NCBI GenBank assembly: GCA_004296455.1 | Contig: AP018280.1 | Coordinates: forward strand, 496,001 to 560,000 | Source: Calothrix sp. NIES-4101 | Lineage (GTDB): Bacteria > Cyanobacteriota > Cyanobacteriia > Cyanobacteriales > Nostocaceae | Direction of reading: 5' to 3' | DNA length: 64,000 nucleotides | Part shown: in pieces, positions 18,599 to 27,657 of the stretch | How the letters are laid out: each line of letters starts with the position of its first letter | Numbering within the stretch: the stretch's first letter is position 1 | Translations under genes and position numbers: made by a program | Notes under the pieces: generated by a model | Databases searched by the model: none | What the model was told of the DNA's origin: nothing | The model's input: the letters and a program-made list of their open reading frames with translations, nothing else

Positions 18599-19798
18599 AT
18601 GCTTAAAAAAAGTCCGAACCGGGGGAAAAATTATTTAGTATCAAAAAGAACTAGACGAGCCAATGATGTTTTTGTGTTTCTGGAAATTTTTTCACGCGAG
18701 GGTGGAATCCAGTCCTATGTCAAAGATGTTTTTCAATCGTATTTAGCTTTGCCGACCAATTGTGATGCAGAAGTATTTATTTTACGGGATGCACATAGCT
18801 GTAAAAATCCATTTGAGTCCAATGAACGCTTAAGATTTAACTATTTTAAAACTAGCTCTCCTCAAGTTGGAAGAATGCGAATGGCAACGGCTCTATTCGC
18901 ATATTTGGTGCAGAATCGTCCTCAACATGTTTATTGTGGACATGTTAATCTTGCCCCCTTGGTGGGGGTATTTTGCCAAAATTTGGGCATTCCCTACACA
19001 GTCATGACCCATGGCAAGGAAGTATGGGAACCATTGCCAAGTATGACCAAAAATAGTCTACAAAAGGCTGATCGTATTTGGGCAGTTAGTCGGTATACTC
19101 GTGATATTGCCAGCACAGTTAATCAACTCAACCCGCAAAAAATTAATATTTTGCCCTGTGCAGTGAATGGTAATTATTTCACCCCTGGTGCAAAATCAGC
19201 AGCATTACTAGAGCGTTATGGGTTGAATCAATCCCAACAAGTTTTGATGACGGTAGCACGGTTATGGCCGGGTGATATTTATAAAGGAGTAGATATTACC
19301 ATTCAAGCTTTACCCCAAATAGCCCAAGCTTTTCCCGATGTGAGATATTTAGTTATTGGTAGGGGTGATGATTTAGCTCGGTTGCAGCAATTAGCAGAAA
19401 ATTCTGGTGTGAGCGATCGCGTCGTGTTTGCCGGATTTGTACCCACTGAAGAACTCGTAGAGCATTACCGTCTCGCAGATGCTTACATTATGCCCTCACA
19501 AGAGGGATTTGGGATTGTCTACTTAGAAGCAATGGCTTGTGGTGTGCCTGTTTTAGCAGGTGATAATGATGGTTCTGCTGATCCGCTTCAAAATAGTCGT
19601 CTCGGTTGGAGAGTTCCCCACCGCGATATCGAAGCAGTTGCCAAAGCATGTATCGAAATACTCACAGGCAATGACCAACGCTGTAATGGGCAATGGCTAA
19701 GGGAAGAAGTCATTTCGCATTTTGGTTTTGCAGCTTTCCAAACTAGATTGCAAGAGCAATTTTTAGCTCGTCCAGAAGTGTGGAGAGGCAGAAAGTAA
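18599..19798 (+). CDS. Family 4 (GT-B) glycosyltransferase
   Basis: A 399-residue GT-B enzyme. The N-terminal half has the acceptor-side Rossmann fold with EGGIQSYVKDV and the MTHGKEVW segment. The C-terminal half has VARLWPGDIYKGVD and the nucleotide-sugar motif PSQEGFGIVYLEAMACGVP, whose paired glutamates are standard for GT4. Such enzymes transfer sugars to lipids or growing polysaccharides at the cytoplasmic membrane face. No cluster of polysaccharide genes surrounds it, so donor and acceptor are unknown. It starts at ATG 18599. Confidence 0.92.
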   Translation: MLKKSPNRGKNYLVSKRTRRANDVFVFLEIFSREGGIQSYVKDVFQSYLALPTNCDAEVFILRDAHSCKNPFESNERLRFNYFKTSSPQVGRMRMATALFAYLVQNRPQHVYCGHVNLAPLVGVFCQNLGIPYTVMTHGKEVWEPLPSMTKNSLQKADRIWAVSRYTRDIASTVNQLNPQKINILPCAVNGNYFTPGAKSAALLERYGLNQSQQVLMTVARLWPGDIYKGVDITIQALPQIAQAFPDVRYLVIGRGDDLARLQQLAENSGVSDRVVFAGFVPTEELVEHYRLADAYIMPSQEGFGIVYLEAMACGVPVLAGDNDGSADPLQNSRLGWRVPHRDIEAVAKACIEILTGNDQRCNGQWLREEVISHFGFAAFQTRLQEQFLARPEVWRGRK

Positions 19799-19932
19799 GA
19801 GTTTAAAGTCAGAGATTTGCAAATAAATCATTTTTGGGATTTTATACTTCAATTCAGGTGTGCTAAAAAATTTACTACCAAAATCGCTATCCTAAAAAGG
19901 AGAGCAAGACATAGTAAGCAGATATTGATAAA

Positions 19933-20304
19933 ATGAGCCTTAAATCTTTTCAGTTCCAGTTAGCAAATCTTCGCCCTTGGTTGACTCTATTCGTCGTCGT
20001 TTGGTTACTAGGGTCACTTGGTTTGGGCTGGTTAGTCAATTCGCTATTGATTTTGGTCGGATTAATTTTTTTAGTGCCCATTATTGGCTTTTTCGGTTTC
20101 CGTTGGTGGTTGCAACAAAACTTAGTGACAGATAAATGTCCAGCGTGCGGGTTTGAACTGCCAGGCTTCAAGAATAGGGAGCTTCAATGTCCGAATTGTG
20201 GTGAGGTATTATTGGTGCAAGATGGTCATTTTCATCGTGTAGCACCGGAAGGAACTATCGATGTCAAGGCTGTCGAAATACCGACGAATGTTTTGGAAGA
20301 GTAG
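19933..20304 (+). CDS. Small membrane protein with a C-terminal zinc ribbon
   Basis: A 123-residue protein with two closely spaced membrane helices at about residues 18-33 and 34-58. A zinc ribbon follows, with paired CPACGF and CPNCGE knuckles about 15 residues apart. The ribbon would face the cytoplasm. I do not recognise a named family. It starts at ATG 19933, 134 bp after the glycosyltransferase, in the same direction. The second half, with its four cysteines, makes it very likely a real gene. Confidence 0.75.
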   Translation: MSLKSFQFQLANLRPWLTLFVVVWLLGSLGLGWLVNSLLILVGLIFLVPIIGFFGFRWWLQQNLVTDKCPACGFELPGFKNRELQCPNCGEVLLVQDGHFHRVAPEGTIDVKAVEIPTNVLEE

Positions 20305-20413
20305 ACCAAGGGAAACGCGGATCAGAAAATGAGGAGATAGCAGGGCTATAAGTAATAAGCTAGCTGTTCAAATTTTTCTTTCCGCATCTTCTCCTTTACC
20401 AGTCCTTCAGCAA

Positions 20414-20860
20414 TTACTTCTTTTGTTGCGAAATAGATAAGGTATAGTTATGCTGTCCCTGAGATAGTTCGCCGATGAATAGGTTGTAAATCCCTGCCTT
20501 CCAAAAACCCGTCATTTCTGGCTTACCACCGGAGTAATTATCGGCTAGTACACAATATTTACCCCCAGGCCCATCTATCTGTAAAGTTGGTTGCCCAGAG
20601 CCTCCAGTATTCTCTACTGTTACTCGTAAATATGGTAAGGATTCGGTGACTTCAATCACTTGGCTTGGGGTGGATGGAATATTGCCACAATTACTTTTAT
20701 TGCTGCCCCCAGACTTTCCGGTTAAGGTAATTGGGTCTGGCTGAAAATTTGGGCTAATTTTGACTTGTTGGGCGTTGGCTAAATGAGCAGAAGAGACAAG
20801 AATACCCATCGCCAAGCCAGTGGGAACAAGCAGAGATTTTAAAACAATGTGAATTTTCAT
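20414..20860 (-). CDS. Exported hypothetical protein
   Basis: A 148-residue protein. Residues 1-30 form a signal peptide with a likely cut after AHLANA. The mature part is rich in Gly, Ser and Pro, has two cysteines (SNCGNI and KYCVLAD) that could form a disulfide, and ends with a beta-type segment (GIYNLFIGELSQGQHNYTLSI). The GPGGKYCVLAD and FWKAGIYNLFIG segments look like a small jelly-roll or pre-peptidase C-terminal-like fold, but the family is not recognised. It converges with the zinc-ribbon gene. It should be periplasmic or extracellular. Confidence 0.7.
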   Translation of the reverse strand: MKIHIVLKSLLVPTGLAMGILVSSAHLANAQQVKISPNFQPDPITLTGKSGGSNKSNCGNIPSTPSQVIEVTESLPYLRVTVENTGGSGQPTLQIDGPGGKYCVLADNYSGGKPEMTGFWKAGIYNLFIGELSQGQHNYTLSISQQKK

Positions 20861-21446
20861 ATTTACTTTCCACGAGATACCGCAATTCCCAACTATTTTC
20901 AGCGATATTGAGATAATTATCTTGGTTTTTAAGACGAAAACAATTATATTTTAGTTCCGTAATCTTTCTAGAGGACTTGTAAATACACTTACTTTTTTGG
21001 CGAATATAGTATATTTGGGAACCCAGTAGTCAGTGTCTAAAACTAGTAATGACTTTCGGTTTCAATTGGCAAAACTAGAAATAGGGGCTACCGTCAGATT
21101 AATGGCGTAAGGGACTTGCAAATCGCCTCATTTTCGGCTGGTTTAATCATCATTTTGCGATCGCAGGTGTTATATTTGGCTTTGCAATGCCGCCAGGAAT
21201 TTACAAATTAATTGCTGCTGCTATGAGTGTGTTTTTATTTGCAGGATTGGCATGGGTAGGATATAAATTTTTTGTACCCCTTCGCTAGCTTTATTTGTCA
21301 TGGTTTACTACTCACTAAAAAAGGCAGATAACACATGGCAAACTTAAGTATCTCGTTGTAAACTAAATGGTTTATTTTTAATTGCCTTTTCCGGCAGAGA
21401 CATCAGTATTTCAATATTTAAATTTAAAGATTAAGGACGAGAGATA
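20861..21446. other. 586-bp spacer with one possible small membrane ORF
   Basis: No family-level gene was seen. A 33-codon ORF with one hydrophobic helix (21187-21288) is listed separately. The rest is AT-rich and carries the promoters for the divergent flanking genes. Confidence 0.45.
21187..21288 (+). CDS. Possible 33-residue single-helix membrane peptide
   Basis: The ORF reads MPPGIYKLIAAAMSV and continues LFAGLAWVGYKFFVPLR to a TAG stop. It would form one membrane helix with basic flanks, a plausible small-protein pattern. The reading frame stays open upstream to a stop near 21100, and no good ribosome-binding site precedes the ATG. It may instead be the tail of a decayed longer gene. 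I do not recognise it. Confidence 0.25.
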   Translation: MPPGIYKLIAAAMSVFLFAGLAWVGYKFFVPLR

Positions 21447-23594
21447 ATGACAACCCCAATTGCGAGGAGAAGTACAAATCCATCCAAGCGATCGCAACAG
21501 CAGCCAAATGGGAAGGCGAATTCTATGTCTTTAGTAACTCGACGTTTGGCAGCATGGACTACAGAGATTGCCCTAATTGCGGTGAGCGGCTTGGTTCCCT
21601 ATGGCATTGGTGTTTTTGCCAATAACCACGGTGAGTTGAGTCGAGTTCCCCTTAACCCCGTATTGGGACTTGTTGAACGTGAAGTTGCCCGTCCCCTGGC
21701 ATTGCCAATAGCTTATGGTACTCGTAATGTTTCTTGGTTAACTAATTTTTTCTGGACGGTGGGAGCCATTGCTCCTTTGACGCTTTCATGTTGGCAATTA
21801 TATTTACTTGCCAAAACTGGTAGTACAATCCCCAAGCGTTGGTTTGCTGTGCGGGTTGTTTCCGAAACTGGAACAGCACCGGGTATTCTGGCGGTTTTGG
21901 TGCGGGAAGGTGTAGGGCGTTGGGGTCTGCCCATGTCAGTTGTCTATATTTTGTGGCGCTACAGTCCGATCTTCCCGAATTTATTCCTGTTCGCGGGTTT
22001 GGCAGCAATCACACTATTAGGTGAGAGTTTGGGTTTTCCGCGTTGGCGATCGCAGCGCGCTTTACATGATCGTGTGGCTGGGACTTATACTATTGATGCG
22101 ACACAACCATTCACACCACCCCAAAATCGGCGCACTCAACCATGGAACGAAGCTGATGAAGAAGCAGCGATCGCTTCCGTAGTCATGTCTCCGGAAAATA
22201 TCCGTAAGTCTAATTTATGGCGGTGGATACGCCAAAATCCGAGCATTGCTCTGTTTGCGATGGCGCTAGTGAGTATGGTTGCAGTTTTAAGTACTTTGGT
22301 GGCGACTCAGGTATATGTCCAGTCGCAGGAAAATTCTCGCGTTAAGGAAGAAGGAAACCGCAAACAATTTAGCGAACTTGAACAACGCTTGAAAAATAAC
22401 TCCAATGCCACAGTTGAAGAACGCCAACGGATAATTATGGCGATTGGAACTTTAAATTATTCCCAATCCACCCAATTTTTGGTCGATTTACTCGCCGAAG
22501 AGACTAATCCAATACTTTTGAATACAATTCAGCAAGCTTTAGTAAATGTTGGTGCAGATGCAATTCCCGATCTCAAACGCAAAAATCAACTACTCACCAA
22601 TGAAATTAATTCTCAGAGTGGAGATGCTAGCCAACGCCAAGTGCGACAACAGCAATTACAGGTGAACCAACAGGCAATTAATAAAATTTTGGCAGTTTAC
22701 AGCAATCAATTAAAAAATATTGATTTGAATCGGGTGCAATTATCGCAAACTAATGCCAATGCGACAGCTTACTTTAATTTGCTTCTTGATAAAGCAGATT
22801 TATGGGGTGTGAATTTCAAAGGTGCAAACCTTGATCAAGCCAGCTTCAAAGCTAGTCGTTTTCGCGGGCCTGGTGAAGATGGACGTTGGGATACCTATGA
22901 TGATTGGGTTGCCGACTTAAGCCAAGCCCAAATGAAGCAAGCTAACTTCAGTGATGCCAACCTCAGCCGAGTTTTACTGAATAAAAGTAACTTGAGCCGC
23001 GCTACCCTCAATAAAGCCAATCTCACAGGGGCGCGTTTAATTGGGACAAACCTCAGTAGCGCTCAATTAGTGGGGGCAGATTTACGCGGTGCCGTTTTAG
23101 AAAATGCCAGCTTAACTGGTGCTGACATTAGTGAAGCCAAACTTACTGATGCTGAATTATACGGTGCTAAATTTGGACGAGCGATCGCCATTGGTACACA
23201 ACTTTCCTATGCAAATCTGACTAAAACTGACTGGCAAGCTGCCGATTTATCGGGTGCTTACTTAAACCATGCTAACCTCACCAGTGCGAATCTCAACGCT
23301 GTTCGGTTGTCGCGGGCAATTTTACGTTCTGCCAACCTCGAAAATAGCAACTTACGCAATGCTGATTTAAGCCTTACGGACTTACAAGGTGCAAACGTTG
23401 CCGGGGCTGACTTCCAAGGCGCGATTCTTTCTCCAGGGGGACAAGACCCCTCGGAGGAATTTGTCCAAAAACCTCAACTTGGCGCACAATCTGCGGTAGT
23501 TAAAGGTGTGGATTTTACCTTTGCTAAGGGTTTAGACCCGAAACAATTAGCTTACATTTGCACTCAAGGTGGCATTCATCCCCGATGTCCGTAG
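21447..23594 (+). CDS. RDD-family membrane protein fused to pentapeptide repeats
   Basis: A 715-residue protein in three parts. Residues 28-215 form an RDD-type membrane domain (RRLAAWTTEIALIAVSG; PKRWFAVRVVSETG; RALHDRVAGTYTI). A further helix follows near 270-292, then a soluble, Gln-rich helical part (300-430) that may include a HEAT-like pair. Residues 440-670 are pentapeptide repeats (ANLxx). The end has two cysteines (YICTQGGIHPRCP). The pentapeptide part probably faces the cytoplasm. Function is unknown; RDD domains are suspected transport or scaffold modules. Confidence 0.88.
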   Translation: MTTPIARRSTNPSKRSQQQPNGKANSMSLVTRRLAAWTTEIALIAVSGLVPYGIGVFANNHGELSRVPLNPVLGLVEREVARPLALPIAYGTRNVSWLTNFFWTVGAIAPLTLSCWQLYLLAKTGSTIPKRWFAVRVVSETGTAPGILAVLVREGVGRWGLPMSVVYILWRYSPIFPNLFLFAGLAAITLLGESLGFPRWRSQRALHDRVAGTYTIDATQPFTPPQNRRTQPWNEADEEAAIASVVMSPENIRKSNLWRWIRQNPSIALFAMALVSMVAVLSTLVATQVYVQSQENSRVKEEGNRKQFSELEQRLKNNSNATVEERQRIIMAIGTLNYSQSTQFLVDLLAEETNPILLNTIQQALVNVGADAIPDLKRKNQLLTNEINSQSGDASQRQVRQQQLQVNQQAINKILAVYSNQLKNIDLNRVQLSQTNANATAYFNLLLDKADLWGVNFKGANLDQASFKASRFRGPGEDGRWDTYDDWVADLSQAQMKQANFSDANLSRVLLNKSNLSRATLNKANLTGARLIGTNLSSAQLVGADLRGAVLENASLTGADISEAKLTDAELYGAKFGRAIAIGTQLSYANLTKTDWQAADLSGAYLNHANLTSANLNAVRLSRAILRSANLENSNLRNADLSLTDLQGANVAGADFQGAILSPGGQDPSEEFVQKPQLGAQSAVVKGVDFTFAKGLDPKQLAYICTQGGIHPRCP

Positions 23595-23684
23595 TATAAA
23601 TGAGGATAGGCGGTGGGGGAAAATCCGTAATTGTCATACCCATTGCCCAATCCAAAATCCACAATTATTGTGAGGAGTCAGGAC

Positions 23685-24191
23685 GTGAACTATCTCAATC
23701 AACATCTAAAATCTTTAACATCCCTCGTCATCGCAGCTGCAATTTTAAGTGTGGCGCAATTCTCCAAACCTGCCCAAGCACAGGTTGCTTATGGTAGCTA
23801 TGTTGGTGTTGGTCCATCTATAGGTTTGTCTGATGGCGTTCAAGTTGGGGGTGTGTTAGCAGTTCGTTACAAGTTGTTAGAATCACCCGTTTCTTTTCGC
23901 GCTCAAGCTTTGGTAGGTAAAAGTACAGCCGTAGTCCCAACTGTTTCCTACGATATCCCTCTCAACTGGCAAACCGATGCTTACATTGGTGCGGGATTGG
24001 TACTGGCTGGGGGTGATGATCCTTCACCAGTGGGGAATAAAATTGCTTTTGCTCTCCAACCTGGTGTTGATTACAGTGTACCTGGTAGCAACACTGTCAT
24101 TTTTGGGAACGCAATTATTGCCTTTGATGCTTTTCGCGATGGTGGTGGCACGGCGCTGTCATTACAAGGTGGGGTAGGCTTACGGTTTTAG
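23685..24191 (+). CDS. Exported beta-barrel-like protein, GTG start
   Basis: About 168 residues. The start is GTG 23685: a GAGGAG ribosome-binding site lies 7 bp upstream, and translation from there gives a clean signal peptide (NYLNQHLKSLTSLVIAAAIL, cut after AQA). The mature part alternates polar and hydrophobic residues (YGSYVGVGPSIGLSDGV; VSFRAQALVG; LSLQGGVGLRF) and ends with a C-terminal Phe, typical of small outer-membrane barrels. A TTG 18 codons upstream is in frame but would place a hydrophilic stretch before the signal. Family not named. Confidence 0.72.
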   Translation: MNYLNQHLKSLTSLVIAAAILSVAQFSKPAQAQVAYGSYVGVGPSIGLSDGVQVGGVLAVRYKLLESPVSFRAQALVGKSTAVVPTVSYDIPLNWQTDAYIGAGLVLAGGDDPSPVGNKIAFALQPGVDYSVPGSNTVIFGNAIIAFDAFRDGGGTALSLQGGVGLRF

Positions 24192-24254
24192 CAGTTGTAG
24201 GGTAGTAATTTTTGTGTTTAACCTTACTCAATTTGCACACAGGTTATTTGAAGT

Positions 24255-25022
24255 TTGATTAATTTTGATTTTCACGAAAAAACGGTGCTGGTTACGGGCG
24301 CTTCGCGAGGAATTGGCAAAGCGATCGCATCTGCTTTTGCCTCTGCAAATGCCCGTGTAGCCATCCATTATCATCAGCAACGTCAGCTTGCAGAAATTTT
24401 CCGGGATTCTTTAGCCAGTAACAGACATATTGTCGTGGGTGCAGACCTGACTAATGCTGTGGCGATCACCGAGATGGTTAATCATATCATTGCTGAGTTT
24501 GGAAAGATTGATATTTTGGTGAATAATGCTGGTATTTACGTAGAACATCCCCTCAGCAGTACGAGTTATATAGATTGGCAAGCTATTTGGCAGCGCAGTT
24601 TAAATACAAATCTCTTGGGGGCAGTAAACCTAGCTTATTGTGTCGCTCAATACATGATTCAGCAACAAAGTGGACGGATTATTAATATTACTTCCCGGGG
24701 TGCTTTTCGCGGGGAACCCACAGCCACAGCCTATGGAGCCAGTAAAGCTGCCCTCAATTCTTTTAGTCAGTCCCTGGCACAGCACTTAGCACCACACAAT
24801 ATTTGTGTGACAGCAGTTGCTCCTGGTTACGTAGAAACCGATATGACAAGTGAACTGTTGGCGAGTGCGGCAGGAAATACAATTCGCCAGCAAAGTCCCT
24901 TAAATCGAGTCGCAAAACCGGAGGAAATCGCCCAAACTGTCTTATTTTTAGCTTCCCCCGGTTCGGAATTTCTCACAGGTTCTATTGTTGATGTCAATGG
25001 AGCCAGTTATTTAAGGTCTTAG
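24255..25022 (+). CDS. Short-chain dehydrogenase/reductase (FabG-like), TTG start
   Basis: A 255-residue classical SDR. The nucleotide motif TGASRGIGKAIA is at about 14-25, NNAGIY follows, and the catalytic set is Ser (INITSRGAF) with Tyr and Lys in AYGASKAA. The C-terminus carries the usual FLASPGSEFLTGSIVDVNG. It is an NAD(P)H-dependent oxidoreductase of unknown substrate; FabG-like 3-oxoacyl reduction is only one option. The reading frame is closed by TGA at 24249 and no ATG lies before the Rossmann motif, so translation must begin at TTG 24255. Confidence 0.92.
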   Translation: MINFDFHEKTVLVTGASRGIGKAIASAFASANARVAIHYHQQRQLAEIFRDSLASNRHIVVGADLTNAVAITEMVNHIIAEFGKIDILVNNAGIYVEHPLSSTSYIDWQAIWQRSLNTNLLGAVNLAYCVAQYMIQQQSGRIINITSRGAFRGEPTATAYGASKAALNSFSQSLAQHLAPHNICVTAVAPGYVETDMTSELLASAAGNTIRQQSPLNRVAKPEEIAQTVLFLASPGSEFLTGSIVDVNGASYLRS

Positions 25023-25055
25023 CTCGGCGCTCACAACTCCAATTTTGATACTGAA

Positions 25056-25721
25056 TTACTTCATTGGTGGTGCTTCCGGGGCAATTGGTGTATCTGGCTG
25101 TCTTTGCTGACGTTGTAAATATTTACTCAGTAAATACGCCATATCTCCCCGTGTCATTGGTTGCAACGGTTTAATATTTCCGCGAGCATCTGGAGTAATA
25201 AATCCCTCCGCAATGACTGTCGCTAAGGCTTTTCTAGCCCATATGGGAATTGATGCTCTATCGGTGTATGGTGCTAAAATTTCATTGATTGTTTCATCTG
25301 GAAATTGGAAAACACCATAAGCTTGAGCAAAAATTGCGATCGCTTCTGCTTTTGTCACTTGCTGATTGGGAAAAAAGAGATTATCGCGATAACCCCGCAT
25401 AATTGATGTTTTGAGAACTATTTGAATATCATTAAAAGCCCAGTGGGAAGTTGGAACATCTGCAACAGCAATATTTTCTTTGGGTAAACCTTGGCGCTGA
25501 TCGAGTTTAAAAACTTTTACCATAATTACCGCTAATTCTGCCCGACTAATCATTCTTTCTGGGTAGAATTTGCCATCAGCAAAATTTCGCATCCAATTCG
25601 CTGCAATTACCTGGGCGATCGGATCAGAACTTTGCACAGCTACGTTATCAGCAGCATACACCATGACTGGTAAGGTTTGTAATAAGGTAATCAAAGAAAA
25701 AGTAGTGAAACAATTACGCAT
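25056..25721 (-). CDS. Exported protein with S-layer homology (SLH) domains
   Basis: A 221-residue protein. Residues 1-23 are a signal peptide (cut after YAA). Three SLH motifs follow: ANWMRNFADGKFYPERMISRAE-type at about 40-80, HWAFNDIQIVLK..GYRDNLFFP at about 90-135, and IPIWARKALATVIAEGFI at about 150-205. The C-terminus is Pro- and Gln-rich. SLH domains bind peptidoglycan-linked polymers. In cyanobacteria they usually sit on porins, but there is no barrel domain here, so this is an SLH-only envelope protein. Confidence 0.88.
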   Translation of the reverse strand: MRNCFTTFSLITLLQTLPVMVYAADNVAVQSSDPIAQVIAANWMRNFADGKFYPERMISRAELAVIMVKVFKLDQRQGLPKENIAVADVPTSHWAFNDIQIVLKTSIMRGYRDNLFFPNQQVTKAEAIAIFAQAYGVFQFPDETINEILAPYTDRASIPIWARKALATVIAEGFITPDARGNIKPLQPMTRGDMAYLLSKYLQRQQRQPDTPIAPEAPPMK

Positions 25722-26103
25722 GATTTAAATTAATGACTAACAGAGATTTTATACAGCACCTTCTCGGCATAGTTACACAGAATAAGTTCAAAACCAGGAT
25801 TTACTCCAAACATCAAATAGTGGGAGAAAATCGACCTCCCTCAAATCAAAACACCGTATAACATTCAGCTATCAGTATTCAGCTTTTTCCAACTCCTATC
25901 TGATGCAGTATCTGAGTATTTCAGGTTGCCCTAATTAGCTTGGTAACTACTGTATATTCAAAACTACCTACATTACTTCAGACCAACTCGGAATGACTTC
26001 GTTCCTGACAATACTTCCAGATGACACATTGGGAATTATTCCCCCATTGCCTATTAACGGTAGGATATGGATTATAAACAATGGATAATCGGGAGTTTTC
26101 AAG
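25722..26103. other. 382-bp spacer between the SLH gene and rpiA
   Basis: No gene was seen. It carries the divergent promoters for the SLH protein and rpiA and some simple repeated words (TATCAGTATTCAGCT) but no clear regulatory site. Confidence 0.5.
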
Positions 26104-26814
26104 ATGAGCGCAGCAGCAGACCCAGTAAAGATAATGAAGGAAGAAGTGGGTAAAGCCGCAGCCGCTTTGGTGAAGTCGAATAGTATTGTTGGCTTGGGTA
26201 CGGGTTCAACGACAGCCTACGCAATTCAATATATTGGAGAACGTCTAAAATCTGGCGAACTGGAAAATATTGTTGGGGTTCCGACTTCCTTTCAAGCAGA
26301 AGTTTTGGCAAAGCAGTATGGTATTCCTCTAACTACACTCGATGCGATCGACCATATTGATATTGCCATTGATGGAGCAGACGAAGTTGACCCCCAGAAA
26401 AATTTAATTAAGGGTGGTGGTGCAGCCCATACCCGTGAAAAGGTTGTAGATTATCTCGCTAACCAGTTTATTGTTGTTGTCGATGGTGGTAAATTAGTCA
26501 ATAAACTGGGTTCATCTTTTGCCGTTCCTGTCGAAGTTATCCCCATGGCAATGACACCTGTTATGAATGCCATTCTCAAACTCGGTGGAAAACCTGAACT
26601 CCGTATGGGAGTCAAAAAAGCAGGCCCAGTAATTACTGACCAGGGTAATATGGTGATTGATGTCAGATTTAATGATATTCCTGACCCAGTTAACCTAGAG
26701 AAAACACTGAATAATATTCCTGGTGTTTTGGAAAATGGAATTTTTGTTAATTGTGCGGATATCGTTTTAATTGGTGAAGTCATAGATGGGAAACCATCTG
26801 TGAGACAAATATAA
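26104..26814 (+). CDS. rpiA: Ribose-5-phosphate isomerase A
   Basis: A 236-residue protein with all RpiA motifs: the phosphate loop [12 protein letters not shown], the active-site DGADEVDPQ, the [11 protein letters not shown] loop with its catalytic residues, and the C-terminal GVLENGIF. It interconverts ribose-5-phosphate and ribulose-5-phosphate in the Calvin cycle and the pentose phosphate pathway. It starts at ATG 26104 (MSAAADPVK). It stands alone, convergent with a small membrane gene. Confidence 0.98.
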   Translation: MSAAADPVKIMKEEVGKAAAALVKSNSIVGLGTGSTTAYAIQYIGERLKSGELENIVGVPTSFQAEVLAKQYGIPLTTLDAIDHIDIAIDGADEVDPQKNLIKGGGAAHTREKVVDYLANQFIVVVDGGKLVNKLGSSFAVPVEVIPMAMTPVMNAILKLGGKPELRMGVKKAGPVITDQGNMVIDVRFNDIPDPVNLEKTLNNIPGVLENGIFVNCADIVLIGEVIDGKPSVRQI

Positions 26815-26826
26815 ATTTGGCTCATA

Positions 26827-26883
26827 GGGCATTGGGCATGGAAATAGTAAATGCGAGTATTCCTTTTCCCTTGTCCAATGCCC
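26827..26883. repeat. Inverted repeat between rpiA and the next gene
   Basis: GGGCATTGG (26827-26835) pairs with CCAATGCCC (26875-26883) around a 39-base loop containing a pyrimidine-rich run. It lies between convergent genes and may help end transcription. GGGCATTGG-type words are common intergenic repeats in Nostocales. Confidence 0.5.
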
Positions 26884-26891
26884 AATAGCTA

Positions 26892-26918
26892 TTAATATGT
26901 TTAATATGTTTAATATGT
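26892..26918. repeat. 9-bp tandem repeat, three copies
   Basis: The unit TTAATATGT is repeated three times exactly (26892-26900, 26901-26909, 26910-26918). The last copy includes the stop codon and final codons of the small membrane gene on the minus strand. Confidence 0.9.
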
Positions 26919-27140
26919 CTTTTCATCAATATCTATATGCCATAAGCGTTCCAGTTTTTCAATCCGGCGACGACGAGCCAGTATCCGATATTGTTTATAA
27001 CCAATAATACTCAGAAGTAAAACTATAGGAATACCAACTATAAAATAGCCTGCAATACTATGAGCCGAAACTTCAGGTATCTCTCTGGAGTTAACTTCTA
27101 TGGATTGTTTTCCTGGTTGTTCTGCTGAATTTCCTCGCAT
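26910..27140 (-). CDS. Small single-helix membrane protein
   Basis: A 76-residue protein. Residues 1-27 are polar, 28-47 form one membrane helix (IAGYFIVGIPIVLLLSIIGY), and the rest is a strongly basic stretch (RILARRRRIEKLERL) ending in WHIDIDEKTY. The positive-inside rule puts the C-terminus in the cytoplasm. It starts at ATG 27140. No family is recognised. The clean membrane topology makes it a likely gene, though small size keeps confidence moderate. Confidence 0.6.
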   Translation of the reverse strand: MRGNSAEQPGKQSIEVNSREIPEVSAHSIAGYFIVGIPIVLLLSIIGYKQYRILARRRRIEKLERLWHIDIDEKTY

Positions 27141-27657
27141 TGAAACCTCTATTTACTAATTAATGCTACAAACAAATACTTCAGGAGTTATCTCATCATT
27201 TCCTGATGACTAAAGATAAGTTTTTCTTGTTTCCCATAATATGTTTTTGCCAGAATCTGAATCACTGAAATAACGTATCTAAACCATTGCCGTACTTGGT
27301 TAATTCTTTTCTTTGCCTGTAGAATACATAAACGGCAAGCTAGACACAAAAATAGTTCAGAAAAGAGTTATTAATTATGCAAACAGAAAAAATTAATCAG
27401 TAATTTCCTCTGCACAAAATAACTTTTTCTTGCTTTTTATCGATCTGGACTGCACACCCTCAATCAGAATGTTACAAATTCCCTGATGATATTTAAGTGA
27501 AATCAATTGAGGTGAAAGTGATTCAGAATTATAGATGCAAATCTATGGATGCATAATTTTGGAGTCAATACAAACAAACCATAACTAGTGAGAGTATTTA
27601 ATCTCCAGTAATCAATAATAACGTTATATTGAGCCAGAAGCGAAAAAAAAAGACATA
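27141..27657. other. 517-bp spacer upstream of the aldo/keto reductase
   Basis: No gene or RNA was recognised. The region is AT-rich and must contain divergent promoters. A poly-A run (GAAAAAAAAAGA-like) directly precedes the reductase ATG and no strong ribosome-binding site is present. Confidence 0.5.
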
